Shown in pieces: positions 18,088 to 28,799 of a stretch of DNA of 64,000 bases. This DNA is from Delftia sp. PS-11 (lineage in GTDB: Bacteria > Pseudomonadota > Gammaproteobacteria > Burkholderiales > Burkholderiaceae_C), in contig NZ_JACSYA010000003.1 of the NCBI RefSeq assembly GCF_029870285.1, positions 1 through 64,000 of the forward strand, given 5' to 3'. Under the pieces are notes generated by a model. The model was not told the DNA's origin. It saw nothing but the letters and a program-made list of their open reading frames with translations, and ran no database searches. The position numbers were made by a program, and so were the translations under genes. The first letter of the stretch is position 1; each line of letters starts with the position of its first letter.

Positions 18088-19584
18088 TCAGATGCCCTTC
18101 GGCGCTTGAAGGTGGAAGTCGGTGGCCTGCTGGAAGCGGTGGGCGGCATTGAGCAGCCGGCCTTCCTGCAGGTAGTTGCCGATCAGCTGCAGGCCCACAG
18201 GCATGCCGCCCTCGCCGAAGCCGGCCGGCACGCTCATGCCGGGCAGGCCGGCCAGCGACGCAGGCAGGGTGAAGATGTCGGCCAGGTAGTTGGCCAGCGG
18301 GTCGCTCTTGCCGCCGAGCTGCCAGGCCACGGTGGGCGCTGCGGGGCCGGCGATGACGTCGCACTGCTGGAAGGCGGCCTGGAAATCGTCGGCGATCATG
18401 CGGCGGATCTTTTGCGCCTGCAGGTAGTAGGCGTCGTAGTAGCCCTCGGACAGCACATAGGCGCCGATCATGATGCGGCGCTTGACCTCGTCGCCAAAGC
18501 CTTCGGCGCGGGTTTTCTTGTACATGTCCACCAGGTCGGCGTAGTCCTTGGCGCGGTGGCCGAACTTCACGCCATCGAAGCGCGACAGGTTGGACGAGGC
18601 CTCGGCTGGCGCCAGGATGTAATAGACGGGAATCGACAGCTCGGTGCGCGGCAGCGAGATCGGCACCAGGCGGGCGCCCAGCCTCTCGTATTCCTTGAGC
18701 GCCGCATCCACGGCTGCGCGCACGTCGGCCGACAGGCCTTCGCCGAAGAATTCGGCCGGGATGCCGATGCGCAGGCCCTCGATGCTGTCATTCAGGCGGG
18801 CCGTGAAATCCTCGGCCGGCGCATCCAGGCTGGTGGAGTCGCGGTCCGGGTCGGGGCCGCACATCTCGGACAGCAGCAGGGCGCAGTCCTCGGCGCTCTT
18901 GCCCATGGGACCGGCCTGGTCCAGGCTGGAGGCGAAGGCGATCATGCCGTAGCGGCTGGCGCGGCCATAGGTGGGCTTGATGCCGGTGATGCCGCAAAAC
19001 GATGCGGGCTGGCGGATGGAGCCGCCCGTGTCGGTGCCGGTCACGGCCGGCGCCAGGCCGGCGGCCACGGCCACGGCCGAGCCGCCCGAGGAGCCGCCGG
19101 GCACGCGCTGCGTGTCCCAGGGGTTGCGCACGGGCGCGGGGGCATCGAAGCCCACGGGGGCGATGGCCGAGTTCTCATTGGCCGAGCCCATGGCGAATTC
19201 ATCGCAGTTGAGCTTGCCCAGCGTCACGGCGCCGGCTTCGGCCAGGCGCGTGACCACGGTGGCATCGAAGGGCGAGCGGTAGCCTGCCAGCATCTTGCTG
19301 GCGGCCGTGGTGGGAAAGTCGCGCGTGACGAAGATGTCCTTGTGCGCAATGGGCACGCCGGCCAGGCGGCCGCCCTTGCCTTCGGCAATCCGTGCGTCGG
19401 CCGCACGGGCCTGGGCCAGGGTTGCGTCCGCGTCGATGGACACGAAGGCGCCCAGATGCTGATGGGCCTGGGCGCGTGCCAGGAAATGCTGGGCGGCTTC
19501 GACGGCGGAGAGCTTGCGCTCGCGCAGCAGGGCCGACAGGGCCGACACGCCCAGGGCGTGCAGTTCGGTGTTTTGCTGGGTCAT
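18088..19584 (-). CDS. gatA: Asp/Glu-tRNA amidotransferase subunit A
   Basis: A 498-residue amidase-signature protein that frees ammonia from glutamine for GatB. The catalytic triad is visible: Lys82 (PIAHKDIF), the cis-Ser in the GGSSGGS loop (165) and the nucleophile Ser189 in TDTGGSIR. It lies between gatC (62 bases upstream) and gatB on the same strand. The presence of gatCAB implies the indirect route to Gln-tRNA or Asn-tRNA. Its length is slightly above the usual about 485. Confidence 0.96.
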   Translation of the reverse strand: MTQQNTELHALGVSALSALLRERKLSAVEAAQHFLARAQAHQHLGAFVSIDADATLAQARAADARIAEGKGGRLAGVPIAHKDIFVTRDFPTTAASKMLAGYRSPFDATVVTRLAEAGAVTLGKLNCDEFAMGSANENSAIAPVGFDAPAPVRNPWDTQRVPGGSSGGSAVAVAAGLAPAVTGTDTGGSIRQPASFCGITGIKPTYGRASRYGMIAFASSLDQAGPMGKSAEDCALLLSEMCGPDPDRDSTSLDAPAEDFTARLNDSIEGLRIGIPAEFFGEGLSADVRAAVDAALKEYERLGARLVPISLPRTELSIPVYYILAPAEASSNLSRFDGVKFGHRAKDYADLVDMYKKTRAEGFGDEVKRRIMIGAYVLSEGYYDAYYLQAQKIRRMIADDFQAAFQQCDVIAGPAAPTVAWQLGGKSDPLANYLADIFTLPASLAGLPGMSVPAGFGEGGMPVGLQLIGNYLQEGRLLNAAHRFQQATDFHLQAPKGI

Positions 19585-19646
19585 GTATTGGAAAGAAATC
19601 TGGAGCAGAGGGCAGGGCCGGGGGCCGGGGGCGCAGCCGCCGGTGT

Positions 19647-19946
19647 TTACTCGATCACCTTGGGTACCAGGAACAGCCCGCGCTCGACGGCGGGGGCGCT
19701 GCGCTGGTTGGCCTCGCGCTGGTCTGGCTCGCTGGCAATGTCCTCGCGAAGACGTAGGGCAATGTCCTGGATGGCTGCAACGGGATGTGACAGCGGCGTG
19801 ACGCCCGAAGTATCCACAGCCTGCATCTTCTCCACGATGCCGAAGAAGCCGTTCAGCTGGGAGAGCATGCGCTCACTCTCTGTGGATGAGAGTTCAAGGC
19901 GAGCGAGATTCGCAATGCGTGCGATGTCTTGTGCGTTCAGTGGCAT
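19647..19946 (-). CDS. gatC: Asp/Glu-tRNA amidotransferase subunit C
   Basis: A 99-residue GatC, the small belt-like subunit that stabilises GatA-GatB. The N-terminal helix ([13 protein letters not shown], then [18 protein letters not shown]) and the segment [12 protein letters not shown] are characteristic. It is the first gene of the gat operon, divergent from mreB with 221 bases between the starts, an arrangement common in betaproteobacteria. Confidence 0.95.
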   Translation of the reverse strand: MPLNAQDIARIANLARLELSSTESERMLSQLNGFFGIVEKMQAVDTSGVTPLSHPVAAIQDIALRLREDIASEPDQREANQRSAPAVERGLFLVPKVIE

Positions 19947-21211
<1,265 letters not shown>

Positions 21212-21365
21212 CGGTACCCCGTCGGAGTCCTGCTGTGGTGGGACTCCGGCCTGAACACGACGAGATCCGCATGCTTGCCCTGCCTTTTACTGCATCGGGC
21301 CCGGTCCCCGCTTCCCGGGCCATGGCGGCCCCGGCGGGCCGCCTGCTGTCCGTGTGGAGGGCCGC

Positions 21366-22376
21366 ATGACGCTGGGGACCCTGGACCGCACTGCGCCTTC
21401 GCTGTTCAAGCAGCGCCCTTCGCGCATCTCCCAGCTGGCCATCTACAGTGCGCTGGCGCTGCTGCTCATGGTGGCCGATGCGCGTTTCCGTATCACCGAT
21501 CCCGTGCGCGTGGCCGTGGCCGCGGTGCTCTACCCTGTGCAATGGGTGATGACCAAGCCCGTGCAGGCCGTGCATGACGCCAGCCTCTACCTGGGCTCGC
21601 TCGACGAGGCTCAGGCGCGCGAGCAGGCGGCACGCAAGGAATTGGTGGCCCTGGCCCAGCGTGCAGGGCAGGCCGACGAGCTGATCCAGGAAAACAACCA
21701 CCTGCGCGCGCTGCTGCAGCTGCGCGACCGCCTGACCACGCCCGGCATGGCGGCCGAGGTGATCTATGACAGCCCCGATATCTATACGCGCAGCGTGGTC
21801 ATCGACCGGGGGCAGATCGACGGCATCGCCGAAGGCTCTCCCGTGCTCGACGAAAAGGGCGTGGTCGGCCAGGTCACGCGCGTCTATCCGCTGCGTGCCG
21901 AGGTCACGCTGCTGATCGACCGCGACCAGGCCATCCCCGTCTTCAATCCGCGCACTGGCGCCCGCAGCGTGGCCTATGGCGACCCGTCGCCGCTGCGCAC
22001 GGGCGGCATCGAGCTGCGTTTCATGCCCAGCAATGCCGATGTGCAGGAGGGCGATCTGCTGACCACCAGCGGCGTGGACGGGCTGTACCCGCCTGGCCTG
22101 CCCGTGGCCAAGGTGGTCTCCGTCGAGCGCCGCGCCGATTCGGCTTTCTCGCGCATTTACTGCGAGCCGGTGGGCCGCGTGCAGGGCGTGCGCCATGTCA
22201 TGGTGCTCAAGCCGCTGGACCGTGCCACCCATCCCGAGGCTTCGTCCGACAATGCCGGCCAGGGCCGCGCAGGCCGCGCCGCCCAAAGCCGGGGCAAGAA
22301 CGCCGACAAGGAGAGCCGCAGCGCCAAGGACGCCAAGCCTGCGGCGGCATCCGCTGTGAAAAAGGATCCCGCATGA
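21366..22376 (+). CDS. mreC: Rod-shape-determining protein MreC
   Basis: A 336-residue bitopic inner-membrane protein: a short cytoplasmic tail, one helix (about residues 22-40), a coiled coil (about 70-115, EAQAREQAARKELVALAQRA) and the periplasmic beta domain that activates PBP2. The C-terminal about 50 residues are Ala/Lys/Gly-rich and likely disordered. GGAGG five bases before ATG 21366 fixes this start rather than the in-frame GTG four codons earlier. It overlaps mreD by four bases. Confidence 0.95.
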   Translation: MTLGTLDRTAPSLFKQRPSRISQLAIYSALALLLMVADARFRITDPVRVAVAAVLYPVQWVMTKPVQAVHDASLYLGSLDEAQAREQAARKELVALAQRAGQADELIQENNHLRALLQLRDRLTTPGMAAEVIYDSPDIYTRSVVIDRGQIDGIAEGSPVLDEKGVVGQVTRVYPLRAEVTLLIDRDQAIPVFNPRTGARSVAYGDPSPLRTGGIELRFMPSNADVQEGDLLTTSGVDGLYPPGLPVAKVVSVERRADSAFSRIYCEPVGRVQGVRHVMVLKPLDRATHPEASSDNAGQGRAGRAAQSRGKNADKESRSAKDAKPAAASAVKKDPA

Positions 22377-22891
22377 TCATGCCGCGCGGCCAGCAGCTGC
22401 TGCTGCCGGTCAATCCCCTGTTCATCGTGGCCAGCCTGCTGGCGGCCCTGGCGCTGAACATGCTGCCGCTGGGCCGCCAGGCCTGGCAGCCGGACCTGCT
22501 CATGGTGCTGCTGGCGTTCTGGACACTGCACCAGCCCCAGCGTGTGGGCATGGGCATCGGCTTCATGCTGGGCCTGTGCATGGATGTGGACCGTTCCGCG
22601 CTGCTGGGCCAGCATGCGCTGGCCTATACGCTGCTGGTATTCGCCACGGGCGCCATGAGCCGGCGCCTGTCATGGTTTTCCATGCCGGTGCAGGCATTGC
22701 ATCTGCTGCCGCTGTTTGCGATCGCGCACGGCCTGCAGCTGGTGCTGCGCCTGGTTGGCGGCGGCATTTTTCCGGGCCTGCTGGTGGTGCTGCCGCCTGT
22801 GATCGAGGCGCTGCTGTGGCCGCTGCTCAGCGTGCTGCTGCTGGCGCCGCAGCGCCGGCCGCCCGACAGCGACGGCAACCGGCCTTTGTGA
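22373..22891 (+). CDS. mreD: Rod-shape-determining protein MreD
   Basis: A 172-residue integral membrane protein with about five hydrophobic helices from residue 15 to 160 and a charged tail. MreD works with MreC, RodA and PBP2 in the elongation complex. The ATGA overlap with mreC points to coupled translation. Sequence identity in this family is low; the call rests on position, length and helix pattern. Confidence 0.93.
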   Translation: MIMPRGQQLLLPVNPLFIVASLLAALALNMLPLGRQAWQPDLLMVLLAFWTLHQPQRVGMGIGFMLGLCMDVDRSALLGQHALAYTLLVFATGAMSRRLSWFSMPVQALHLLPLFAIAHGLQLVLRLVGGGIFPGLLVVLPPVIEALLWPLLSVLLLAPQRRPPDSDGNRPL

Positions 22892-22999
22892 GATGAGCGC
22901 TTCTGTGATCTGCTTCGCGCCTTTCCTGTCCTCGCAGCGCGGGCGGCTGCGTTGCGTGCCCAGGACGCCAGGCTTGCGCAATGGCGCCGGGGCCGGAGC

Positions 23000-25048
23000 A
23001 TGATGGAGATCCGCAATACCGAAGCCGAGCTGCAGCGTTTCCGGCTGCGCGCGCTGGTGATGAGCGTGGTGGTGCTGATCGCCTTCGGCCTGGTGGTGGC
23101 ACGGCTGCTGGTGCTGCAGGTGCAGCGCCACGAAGAGCTGGCCGAGCGCGCAGAGAACAACCGCACGGCCGTCGTGCCCATCGTGCCCAATCGTGGCCAG
23201 ATCCTGGACCGCAATGGTGTGGTGCTGGCCACCAACTATTCGGCCTATACGCTGGAGATCACGCCTTCGCGCGCAGGCAATCTGGAAGAGACCATCGACG
23301 GCTTGGCCGAGATCCTGGAGATCACGCCGCGCGACCGGCGCAAGTTCAAGCGCCTGGTGGACGACTCGCGCAGCTTCGACTCCCTGCCCATCCGCACCCG
23401 GCTGACCGATGAGGAGGTGGCGCGCTTTTCTGCCCAGCGCTACCGTTTCCCCGGTGTGGACATCAAGGCGCGGCTGTTTCGCACCTATCCCATGCAGGAG
23501 ACGGCCAGCCATGTCATCGGCTACATCGGCCGCATCAACCAGCGCGAGAAAGAGGCGCTGGACGACTCCGACGATGCAGCCAACTACCGTGGCACCGACG
23601 TGATTGGCAAGCTCGGCGTGGAGCAAAGCTACGAGCGCGACCTGCACGGCCAGACCGGCTGGGAAGAGATGGAGACCTCGGCGGGCGGCCATGCGGTGCG
23701 CAAGCTCGGCAGCCGCCCCGCCACGCCGGGCGATACCCTGGTGCTGTCGCTGGACATCAAGCTGCAGCGCATGGTGGAGGAACTGTATGGCGACCGGCGC
23801 GGCGCCCTGGTGGCCATCGATCCGCGCAGCGGCGAGGTGCTGGCTATGGTCAGCCGCCCGACCTTCGATCTCAACCTCTTTGTCGATGGCATCGACCAGG
23901 AAAGCTGGACCGCGCTCAACGAATCCATCAACCGGCCGCTGCTCAACCGCGCACTGCGCGGCACCTACCCGCCGGGCTCGACCTACAAGCCCTTCATGGC
24001 GATTGCCGCGCTGGAGTCGGGAAAGCGCCGCGCCGATACCACCATCATGGACAACGGCAGCTGGACCTTCGGCGGCCACACCTTCCGCTCGGGCCATCCC
24101 AACGGGCCGACCAACCTGCGCCGCTCCATCATCAAGTCGTCCAACGTGTACTACTACATGCTGGCCAACGACATGGGGGTGGACATGATCCACGACTACA
24201 TGAAGCCGCTGGGCTTTGGGCAGCTCACGGGCATCGATGTGCGCGGCGAGGCACGGGGCGTGCTGCCCAGCACCGAGTGGAAGCGCAACACCTACAAGCG
24301 GCCCGAACAGAAGAAGTGGTATGCGGGCGAGACCATCTCGCTGGGCATCGGCCAGGGCTACAACAACTTCACCATCCTGCAGCTGGCCCATGCCATGTCC
24401 ACGCTGGCAGCTAAGGGCGTCAAGCACCAGCCCCATCTGGCCGTGGGCCGCATCGATGCCGTGACCCAGCAGTTCTCGGCCATCAACAAGGACCCCGGCA
24501 CCAGCATGGGCTACAAGCCCGAAAACGTCGAGGCAGTGCGCTCGGCGGTGGTCGCGGTCACGGTCGAAGGCACCTCGCGCGGCATCTTTGCCGGCGCGCC
24601 CTACGTTTCTGCCGGCAAGACCGGCACGGCCCAGGCCGTGGGCGTGCGCCAGAACGAAAAGTACAACGCCGCGCGCCTGTCCGAATTCCAGCGCGACCAC
24701 TCGCTGTACATCGCCTATGCCCCGGCGGACAACCCGACCATCGCCGTGGCGGCCATCGTCGAGAACGCCGGCTTCGGCGCTGCCGCCGCCGCGCCCCTGG
24801 CGCGCCGCGTGTTCGACTACTGGCTGCTGGGACGCTACCCCAGCGTGGAAGACATTGCCGCGATGCGCAAGGGGCTGGCCAGCGTGCCGGTGGGCACGCC
24901 GCGACGTGTTTCGGAGATCAAGCTCGATGCCGAGGTCGTGGGCCTGCCGGGTCTGCCACGCTACGAGCCGCCAGAGTCTTCGGGCCCCATTCCCGCAGGC
25001 CGCCCGGCTTCGCTGCCGCCGCCTTCTGCCGCCGAGCTGGAGGATTGA
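23000..25048 (+). CDS. mrdA: Penicillin-binding protein 2 (elongation transpeptidase)
   Basis: A 682-residue class B PBP that cross-links side-wall peptidoglycan. A single N-terminal membrane anchor (about 18-40) is followed by the dimerisation domain (NRGQILDRNG, about 63-73) and the transpeptidase domain with active-site S327-T-Y-K330, S380-S-N382 and K540-T-G. The start is ATG ATG at 23000/23003 after GGAG; the longer open frame upstream is unlikely. It closes the mre operon and is followed by a strong terminator, so rodA, which often comes next, is not in this operon. Confidence 0.96.
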   Translation: MMEIRNTEAELQRFRLRALVMSVVVLIAFGLVVARLLVLQVQRHEELAERAENNRTAVVPIVPNRGQILDRNGVVLATNYSAYTLEITPSRAGNLEETIDGLAEILEITPRDRRKFKRLVDDSRSFDSLPIRTRLTDEEVARFSAQRYRFPGVDIKARLFRTYPMQETASHVIGYIGRINQREKEALDDSDDAANYRGTDVIGKLGVEQSYERDLHGQTGWEEMETSAGGHAVRKLGSRPATPGDTLVLSLDIKLQRMVEELYGDRRGALVAIDPRSGEVLAMVSRPTFDLNLFVDGIDQESWTALNESINRPLLNRALRGTYPPGSTYKPFMAIAALESGKRRADTTIMDNGSWTFGGHTFRSGHPNGPTNLRRSIIKSSNVYYYMLANDMGVDMIHDYMKPLGFGQLTGIDVRGEARGVLPSTEWKRNTYKRPEQKKWYAGETISLGIGQGYNNFTILQLAHAMSTLAAKGVKHQPHLAVGRIDAVTQQFSAINKDPGTSMGYKPENVEAVRSAVVAVTVEGTSRGIFAGAPYVSAGKTGTAQAVGVRQNEKYNAARLSEFQRDHSLYIAYAPADNPTIAVAAIVENAGFGAAAAAPLARRVFDYWLLGRYPSVEDIAAMRKGLASVPVGTPRRVSEIKLDAEVVGLPGLPRYEPPESSGPIPAGRPASLPPPSAAELED

Positions 25049-25050
25049 AA

Positions 25051-25083
25051 GACAAAAGAGCTGGCATTGCCAGCTCTTTTGTC
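25051..25083 (+). terminator. Rho-independent terminator after mrdA
   Basis: A perfect 15-bp inverted repeat, GACAAAAGAGCTGGC (25051-25065) and GCCAGCTCTTTTGTC (25069-25083), with loop ATT. The T-run lies within the right arm and, mirrored, within the left arm, so it can stop transcription from both sides: mrdA on the plus strand and the ABC transporter genes converging on the minus strand. Confidence 0.85.
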
Positions 25084-25122
25084 CTGGCGCATGGCACCGG
25101 GCACCAGCCCGGGCCCTGCGGC

Positions 25123-25881
25123 TCAATGTCCGACACGCCCGATGAATGCCGCGATCCGCTCGCTGGCCGGGTGGCCGAAGAACTGCGCCGGCGGTGCCTC
25201 GTGGGCGATGCGTCCCTGCTCGAAGAACATGACGCGGTCCGCCACTTCGCGGGCAAAGCCCATTTCATGGGTGACCACGATCATGGTCATGCCCGCGCGC
25301 GCCAGCTCCCGCATCACATCCAGCACTTCCTGGACCATCTCGGGGTCCAGTGCGCTGGTGGGCTCATCGAACAGCATGACCTGCGGCTCCATGGCCAGCG
25401 CGCGCGCGATGGCCACGCGCTGCTGCTGTCCGCCCGACAGCTGCCAGGGGTACTTGCGGGCATGGGCCTGCATGCCCACGCGCTCCAGCAGGGCCATGGC
25501 CTTGGCCTCGGCCTGGGGGCGCGGCGTCCTGTGGATGCGGCGCGGGGCCAGAGTCACATTGTCCAGCACGGTCATGTGGCCGAACAGATTGAACTGCTGG
25601 AACACCATTCCCACCTCGCAGCGCTGGCGCTGCAGCGTGGCTTCGTGGTCACTCACTTCAACGCCGCCGATGGTGATGCGGCCGCCGTCATGCGGCTCCA
25701 GCCGGTTGATGGCGCGCAGCAGGGTGGACTTGCCCGAGCCCGAGGCGCCGATGATCACAGTGACCTCGCCCGTGCGGAACTGCGTGGATACGCCCTTGAG
25801 CACCTGATGGCTGCCAAAGGATTTGGTGACCTGCTCGGCCACGATGTAAGGCACGCCCCGTGCCTGTTTGCCGGCGCTCAT
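25123..25881 (-). CDS. Polar amino acid ABC transporter, ATP-binding protein
   Basis: A 252-residue GlnQ/HisP-like ATPase. Walker A is GASGSGKST (about 45-53), the signature LSGGQQQR (about 148-155) and Walker [13 protein letters not shown]. The D-loop and the switch HEMGFA are typical of polar amino acid importers. Its start overlaps the permease stop by four bases. With the permease and binding protein upstream it forms a complete importer; the amino acid is not evident. Confidence 0.95.
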   Translation of the reverse strand: MSAGKQARGVPYIVAEQVTKSFGSHQVLKGVSTQFRTGEVTVIIGASGSGKSTLLRAINRLEPHDGGRITIGGVEVSDHEATLQRQRCEVGMVFQQFNLFGHMTVLDNVTLAPRRIHRTPRPQAEAKAMALLERVGMQAHARKYPWQLSGGQQQRVAIARALAMEPQVMLFDEPTSALDPEMVQEVLDVMRELARAGMTMIVVTHEMGFAREVADRVMFFEQGRIAHEAPPAQFFGHPASERIAAFIGRVGH

Positions 25882-26660
25882 TGATGGCGGCCCTCCACGT
25901 CGAAACGGTACTCGATGGCTGCCGTGACCTGGGTCACCAGCGTGGTCAGCACCAGATAGGTCAAGCCCACGGTGACCAGGGTCTCCACGGGCTGGAAGGT
26001 GGCCGACTGTATGCGGTTGCCCACATTCGTCAGCTCCACCACGCCGATGGCATAGGCCAGCGAGGAATCCTTGAGCAGGGCCACAAAGTTGCTGACCAGC
26101 GGCGGCAGCGAGATTTTGAATGCCTGCGGAAAAACCACGTCCAGAAAGACGCGGCTGCGCGGCAGGCCCAGGGCGCGTGCTGCCTCGGCCTGGCCGCGCG
26201 GCACGGCCTGCAGGCCGGCGCGCACGGCCTCAGCGTTGTAGGCGCCGACGTTCAGTGAAAGCGCAATGCAGGCGGCGGCGAAGTCGGGCAGGTTCAGCCC
26301 GGGAATCAGCACCGGCAGCGCGAAGTAGATGAACAGGATCTGCACCAGCAGCGGCGTGCCTCGGATGACCCAGATGTAGCTGCGGGCCACCCAGCGCAGC
26401 CATGCCAGGCGCGATGTGCGTGCCAGCGCGGCGGCCACGCCCAGCGCCAGGCCGGCGCCGCCGCTGACCAGCGTCAGATAGAGCGTGGTGCGCGCGCCGT
26501 CTGCAAAGGTGGCGGCATTGGAGCCGATCGGCTCGGGCAGCAGGGACAGCAGGGGGCCGAGCAGCGAGACCACGAGCACCATCAGCAGCAGGGCCGTGAC
26601 CAGGGTGGCATTGCTGCGCTGCGAGCGGCTCCAGTGGGCGGGCCAGAGTGCGGTAGGCAT
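25878..26660 (-). CDS. Polar amino acid ABC transporter, permease
   Basis: A 260-residue membrane protein of the HisM/GlnP family. About five helices are visible, with the ATPase-contacting loop [22 protein letters not shown] (EAA motif) near residue 165. Only one permease gene is present, so it probably works as a homodimer. It follows the binding-protein gene after a 75-base gap that holds a terminator-like hairpin, and overlaps the ATPase gene by four bases. Confidence 0.94.
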   Translation of the reverse strand: MPTALWPAHWSRSQRSNATLVTALLLMVLVVSLLGPLLSLLPEPIGSNAATFADGARTTLYLTLVSGGAGLALGVAAALARTSRLAWLRWVARSYIWVIRGTPLLVQILFIYFALPVLIPGLNLPDFAAACIALSLNVGAYNAEAVRAGLQAVPRGQAEAARALGLPRSRVFLDVVFPQAFKISLPPLVSNFVALLKDSSLAYAIGVVELTNVGNRIQSATFQPVETLVTVGLTYLVLTTLVTQVTAAIEYRFDVEGRHQ

Positions 26661-26682
26661 AGGGCGGCGTCGAAGAGGCTGG

Positions 26683-26712
26683 AAACAAAACGGCGCCCTG
26701 TGCAGGGGCGCC
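26683..26712 (-). terminator. Intra-operon attenuator hairpin
   Basis: On the minus strand a 7-bp stem (GGCGCCC with GGGCGCC, 26692-26698 and 26706-26712) is followed by TTTTGTTT. It lies between the binding-protein gene and its permease gene. Partial termination here would give more receptor than permease, as is usual for such operons (inference). Confidence 0.5.
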
Positions 26713-26735
26713 GGCCGGGGAAGGCTGCGCTCCTT

Positions 26736-27506
26736 TTATTCGGGGCAGCGGATGTCTTCGTGGAAGTATTTCTGCGACAGCTTGGCATAGCTGCCATCGG
26801 CCATGGCCTGCCTGAGCGCCTTGTTCCAGGCGTCGGCCAGGGACTTGTTGTCCTTGGCCACCGCTGCGGCGATGCGTTCGAGCAGCACCATCTCGCCTTG
26901 CTGGAGCTGGGCGTTGGGATTCTTTTGCTGCATCTCCTTGGCGATGAAGCGTTCTGTCACCCAGGCATCCGCGCGCTTGGACAGCAGCGCATTGCGCGCT
27001 GCCTCATTGGTCGGGAAGTTCACCAGGCGCTTGATGCCGGTCACGTTCTTTTCCAGATACTGCATGTATGTGGAGCCGGTCTGCACAGAAACGGTTCTGC
27101 CAGCCAGATCCTTGGTCGAGCGGATAGTCGGGTCCAGCGCCATGATGATGGCGCCCGAGCAGTAGTGGGGCTGGCCGAAGGTCACGGCCTTTTCGCGTTC
27201 GGGCGTGATGCCGTGCGACGAGATGACCAGGTCCCAGCGGTCCTGCTGCAAGCCGGTCAGCAGGGCGTCGAAGCTGATGGTCTTCCACTCGTACTTGACG
27301 CCTATCTTGCCTGCCAGCATCTGCGCCAGCTCTACCTCGAAGCCCGTCAGTTGCTTGCCGTCGAAATAGGCAAAGGGTGCGTAATAGCCTTCGGTGGCCA
27401 GGCGCAGCGTGCCATCTTTCTGGATGGCGTCCAAGGGGCGTGCCTGGACGCCTGCGGCGGTCCACAGGGCCAGCGCGGCGGCGGCGATGACGGTAATGCG
27501 TTTCAT
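26736..27506 (-). CDS. Amino acid ABC transporter, substrate-binding protein
   Basis: A 256-residue periplasmic receptor of the SBP-bac-3 family. The signal peptide (MKRITVIAAAALALWTAAGVQA) precedes a mature domain with TLRLATEGYYAPFAYFD, the GFEVELAQML segment and WDLVISSHGITPEREKAV, the classic amino-acid-binding contacts. ATG 27506 gives the signal peptide directly; the frame extends upstream but without family character. It is the first gene of the importer operon. Confidence 0.93.
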   Translation of the reverse strand: MKRITVIAAAALALWTAAGVQARPLDAIQKDGTLRLATEGYYAPFAYFDGKQLTGFEVELAQMLAGKIGVKYEWKTISFDALLTGLQQDRWDLVISSHGITPEREKAVTFGQPHYCSGAIIMALDPTIRSTKDLAGRTVSVQTGSTYMQYLEKNVTGIKRLVNFPTNEAARNALLSKRADAWVTERFIAKEMQQKNPNAQLQQGEMVLLERIAAAVAKDNKSLADAWNKALRQAMADGSYAKLSQKYFHEDIRCPE

Positions 27507-27740
27507 GAAATTCCAGGGCAGTTGTTCCCGGCCGGGTCCGTGCGCCGCATGCCATGCAGCAGCCATGGCCCCAGCCAGTGCGTAGCCGTGGCGGCGGGCC
27601 GGGCAGGGATGCTGTCGTGGTGCGCGCGGCCGGGCCGGGCTTGGCCGCGCGCAGCAGTGCGACATGCACCTGCTGCCGCAGCCAGCGCGAAGAGGCCGTG
27701 ATTATAGAAGCCTGCCGTCTTCAATGCCGATGGCAGGGCA

Positions 27741-28499
27741 TCAGGCGATGAAGGCGTCGTATCCGGTCTTCAGAATCAGCAGGCTCACCACGCAGATGAA
27801 AATGCCGCGCACGAAGCCTGTGCCGTGGCGCAGCGCCATGTGCGTGCCCAGCGTGGCGCCCAGGATGTTGGCCGCTGCCATTGGCAGGGCCAGATGCCAC
27901 CAGACATGGCCCTTGAGCGCGAACAGCGCCAGGGCCGCCAGATTGGTGGCCAGGTTCAGCAGCTTGGCCGAAGCCGAGGCGTTGAGAAAGTCATAGCCCA
28001 TCAGGCGCACGAACAGGAACACGAAGAAGCTGCCGGTGCCCGGCCCGAAGAATCCGTCGTAGAAGCCGATGACCAGGCCGATGGCGCAGGCCGCCAGGGT
28101 TTCGGCGCGGCCCGTGTAGCGCGGCGCGTGGTGGCGGCCCATGTCCTTGCGTGCCAGCGTATAGATCAGCACGCCCAGCAGCACCAGCGGCAACAGCTGA
28201 CGCAGGAAGTCGGGCGAGATCCGCGTGACGGCCCAGGCTCCCAGGAATGAGCCTGCCATGCCCACCAGGGCGGCGGGCATCATCGCGCGCCAGGGCAGGC
28301 GCACCTTGCGGCCGTATTGCCAGGTGGACATGGCCGTGCCCCATACCGAGGCGCTTTTGTTGGTTCCCAGCAGCGTGGCGGGCGTGGCCGTAGGGAACGT
28401 GGCGAACAGGGCGGGCAGCAGGATGAGGCCCCCACCGCCGACGATGGCGTCCACGAAGCCGGCCAGCATCGAGGCCAGCGAGACGATGATCCATTCCAT
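27741..28499 (-). CDS. TauE/SafE-family sulfite/sulfonate exporter
   Basis: A 252-residue inner-membrane protein with about eight helices. It shows the family's paired repeats: GFVDAIVGGGGLILLPAL near the N-terminus (16-33) and IGFYDGFFGPGTGSF in the middle. Members export sulfite, sulfoacetate or other organosulfur anions; the substrate here is unknown. ATG 28499 (MEWIIVSL) is the family-like start; the upstream extension overlaps a terminator and is discarded. Confidence 0.9.
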   Translation of the reverse strand: MEWIIVSLASMLAGFVDAIVGGGGLILLPALFATFPTATPATLLGTNKSASVWGTAMSTWQYGRKVRLPWRAMMPAALVGMAGSFLGAWAVTRISPDFLRQLLPLVLLGVLIYTLARKDMGRHHAPRYTGRAETLAACAIGLVIGFYDGFFGPGTGSFFVFLFVRLMGYDFLNASASAKLLNLATNLAALALFALKGHVWWHLALPMAAANILGATLGTHMALRHGTGFVRGIFICVVSLLILKTGYDAFIA

Positions 28500-28556
28500 A
28501 GGGGCGCGATTGTCGCACCGCCTGTGCCAGGCCGCCGGCCTTGCGCAGGTATAAAA

Positions 28557-28581
28557 AAAGCGCCGGACTGGCCGGCGCTTT
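28557..28581 (-). terminator. Rho-independent terminator for the GMC oxidoreductase
   Basis: A 10-bp perfect stem, AAAGCGCCGG (28557-28566) and CCGGCGCTTT (28572-28581). On the minus strand it is followed by TTTTTTTAT. It lies downstream of the GMC oxidoreductase gene and upstream of the TauE/SafE gene, so the two are transcribed separately. A smaller dyad (GCATCT/AGATGC, about 28588-28601) sits just before it. The 218 bases from here to 28799 show no coding character. Confidence 0.8.
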
Positions 28582-28799
28582 GGGAAATGCATCTTGAGAT
28601 GCTATTTATGAATGTAGATCTGGTTGTGTGCGAGTTGTCTCCTCGGCCCCTCTTGTGCAGCACTGTGGTACCGCGAGAGTGGGTGCACTGTACTGCGCGC
28701 ACCTGGGTGGTGCATTGGGGATTTCCCGTGGTTTCCATCAAAGTGCGGGATTGCACCAGTAAAGGGCCTCTGGCCGGGCGCAGATGCCGCAGTCAGCCC

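Noticed and set aside
22670-25126. 818-codon open frame antisense to mrdA
   Set aside because: A shadow of the mrdA codons; its His/Arg/Gln-rich composition has no coherent domain, and PBP2 motifs on the other strand are unambiguous.
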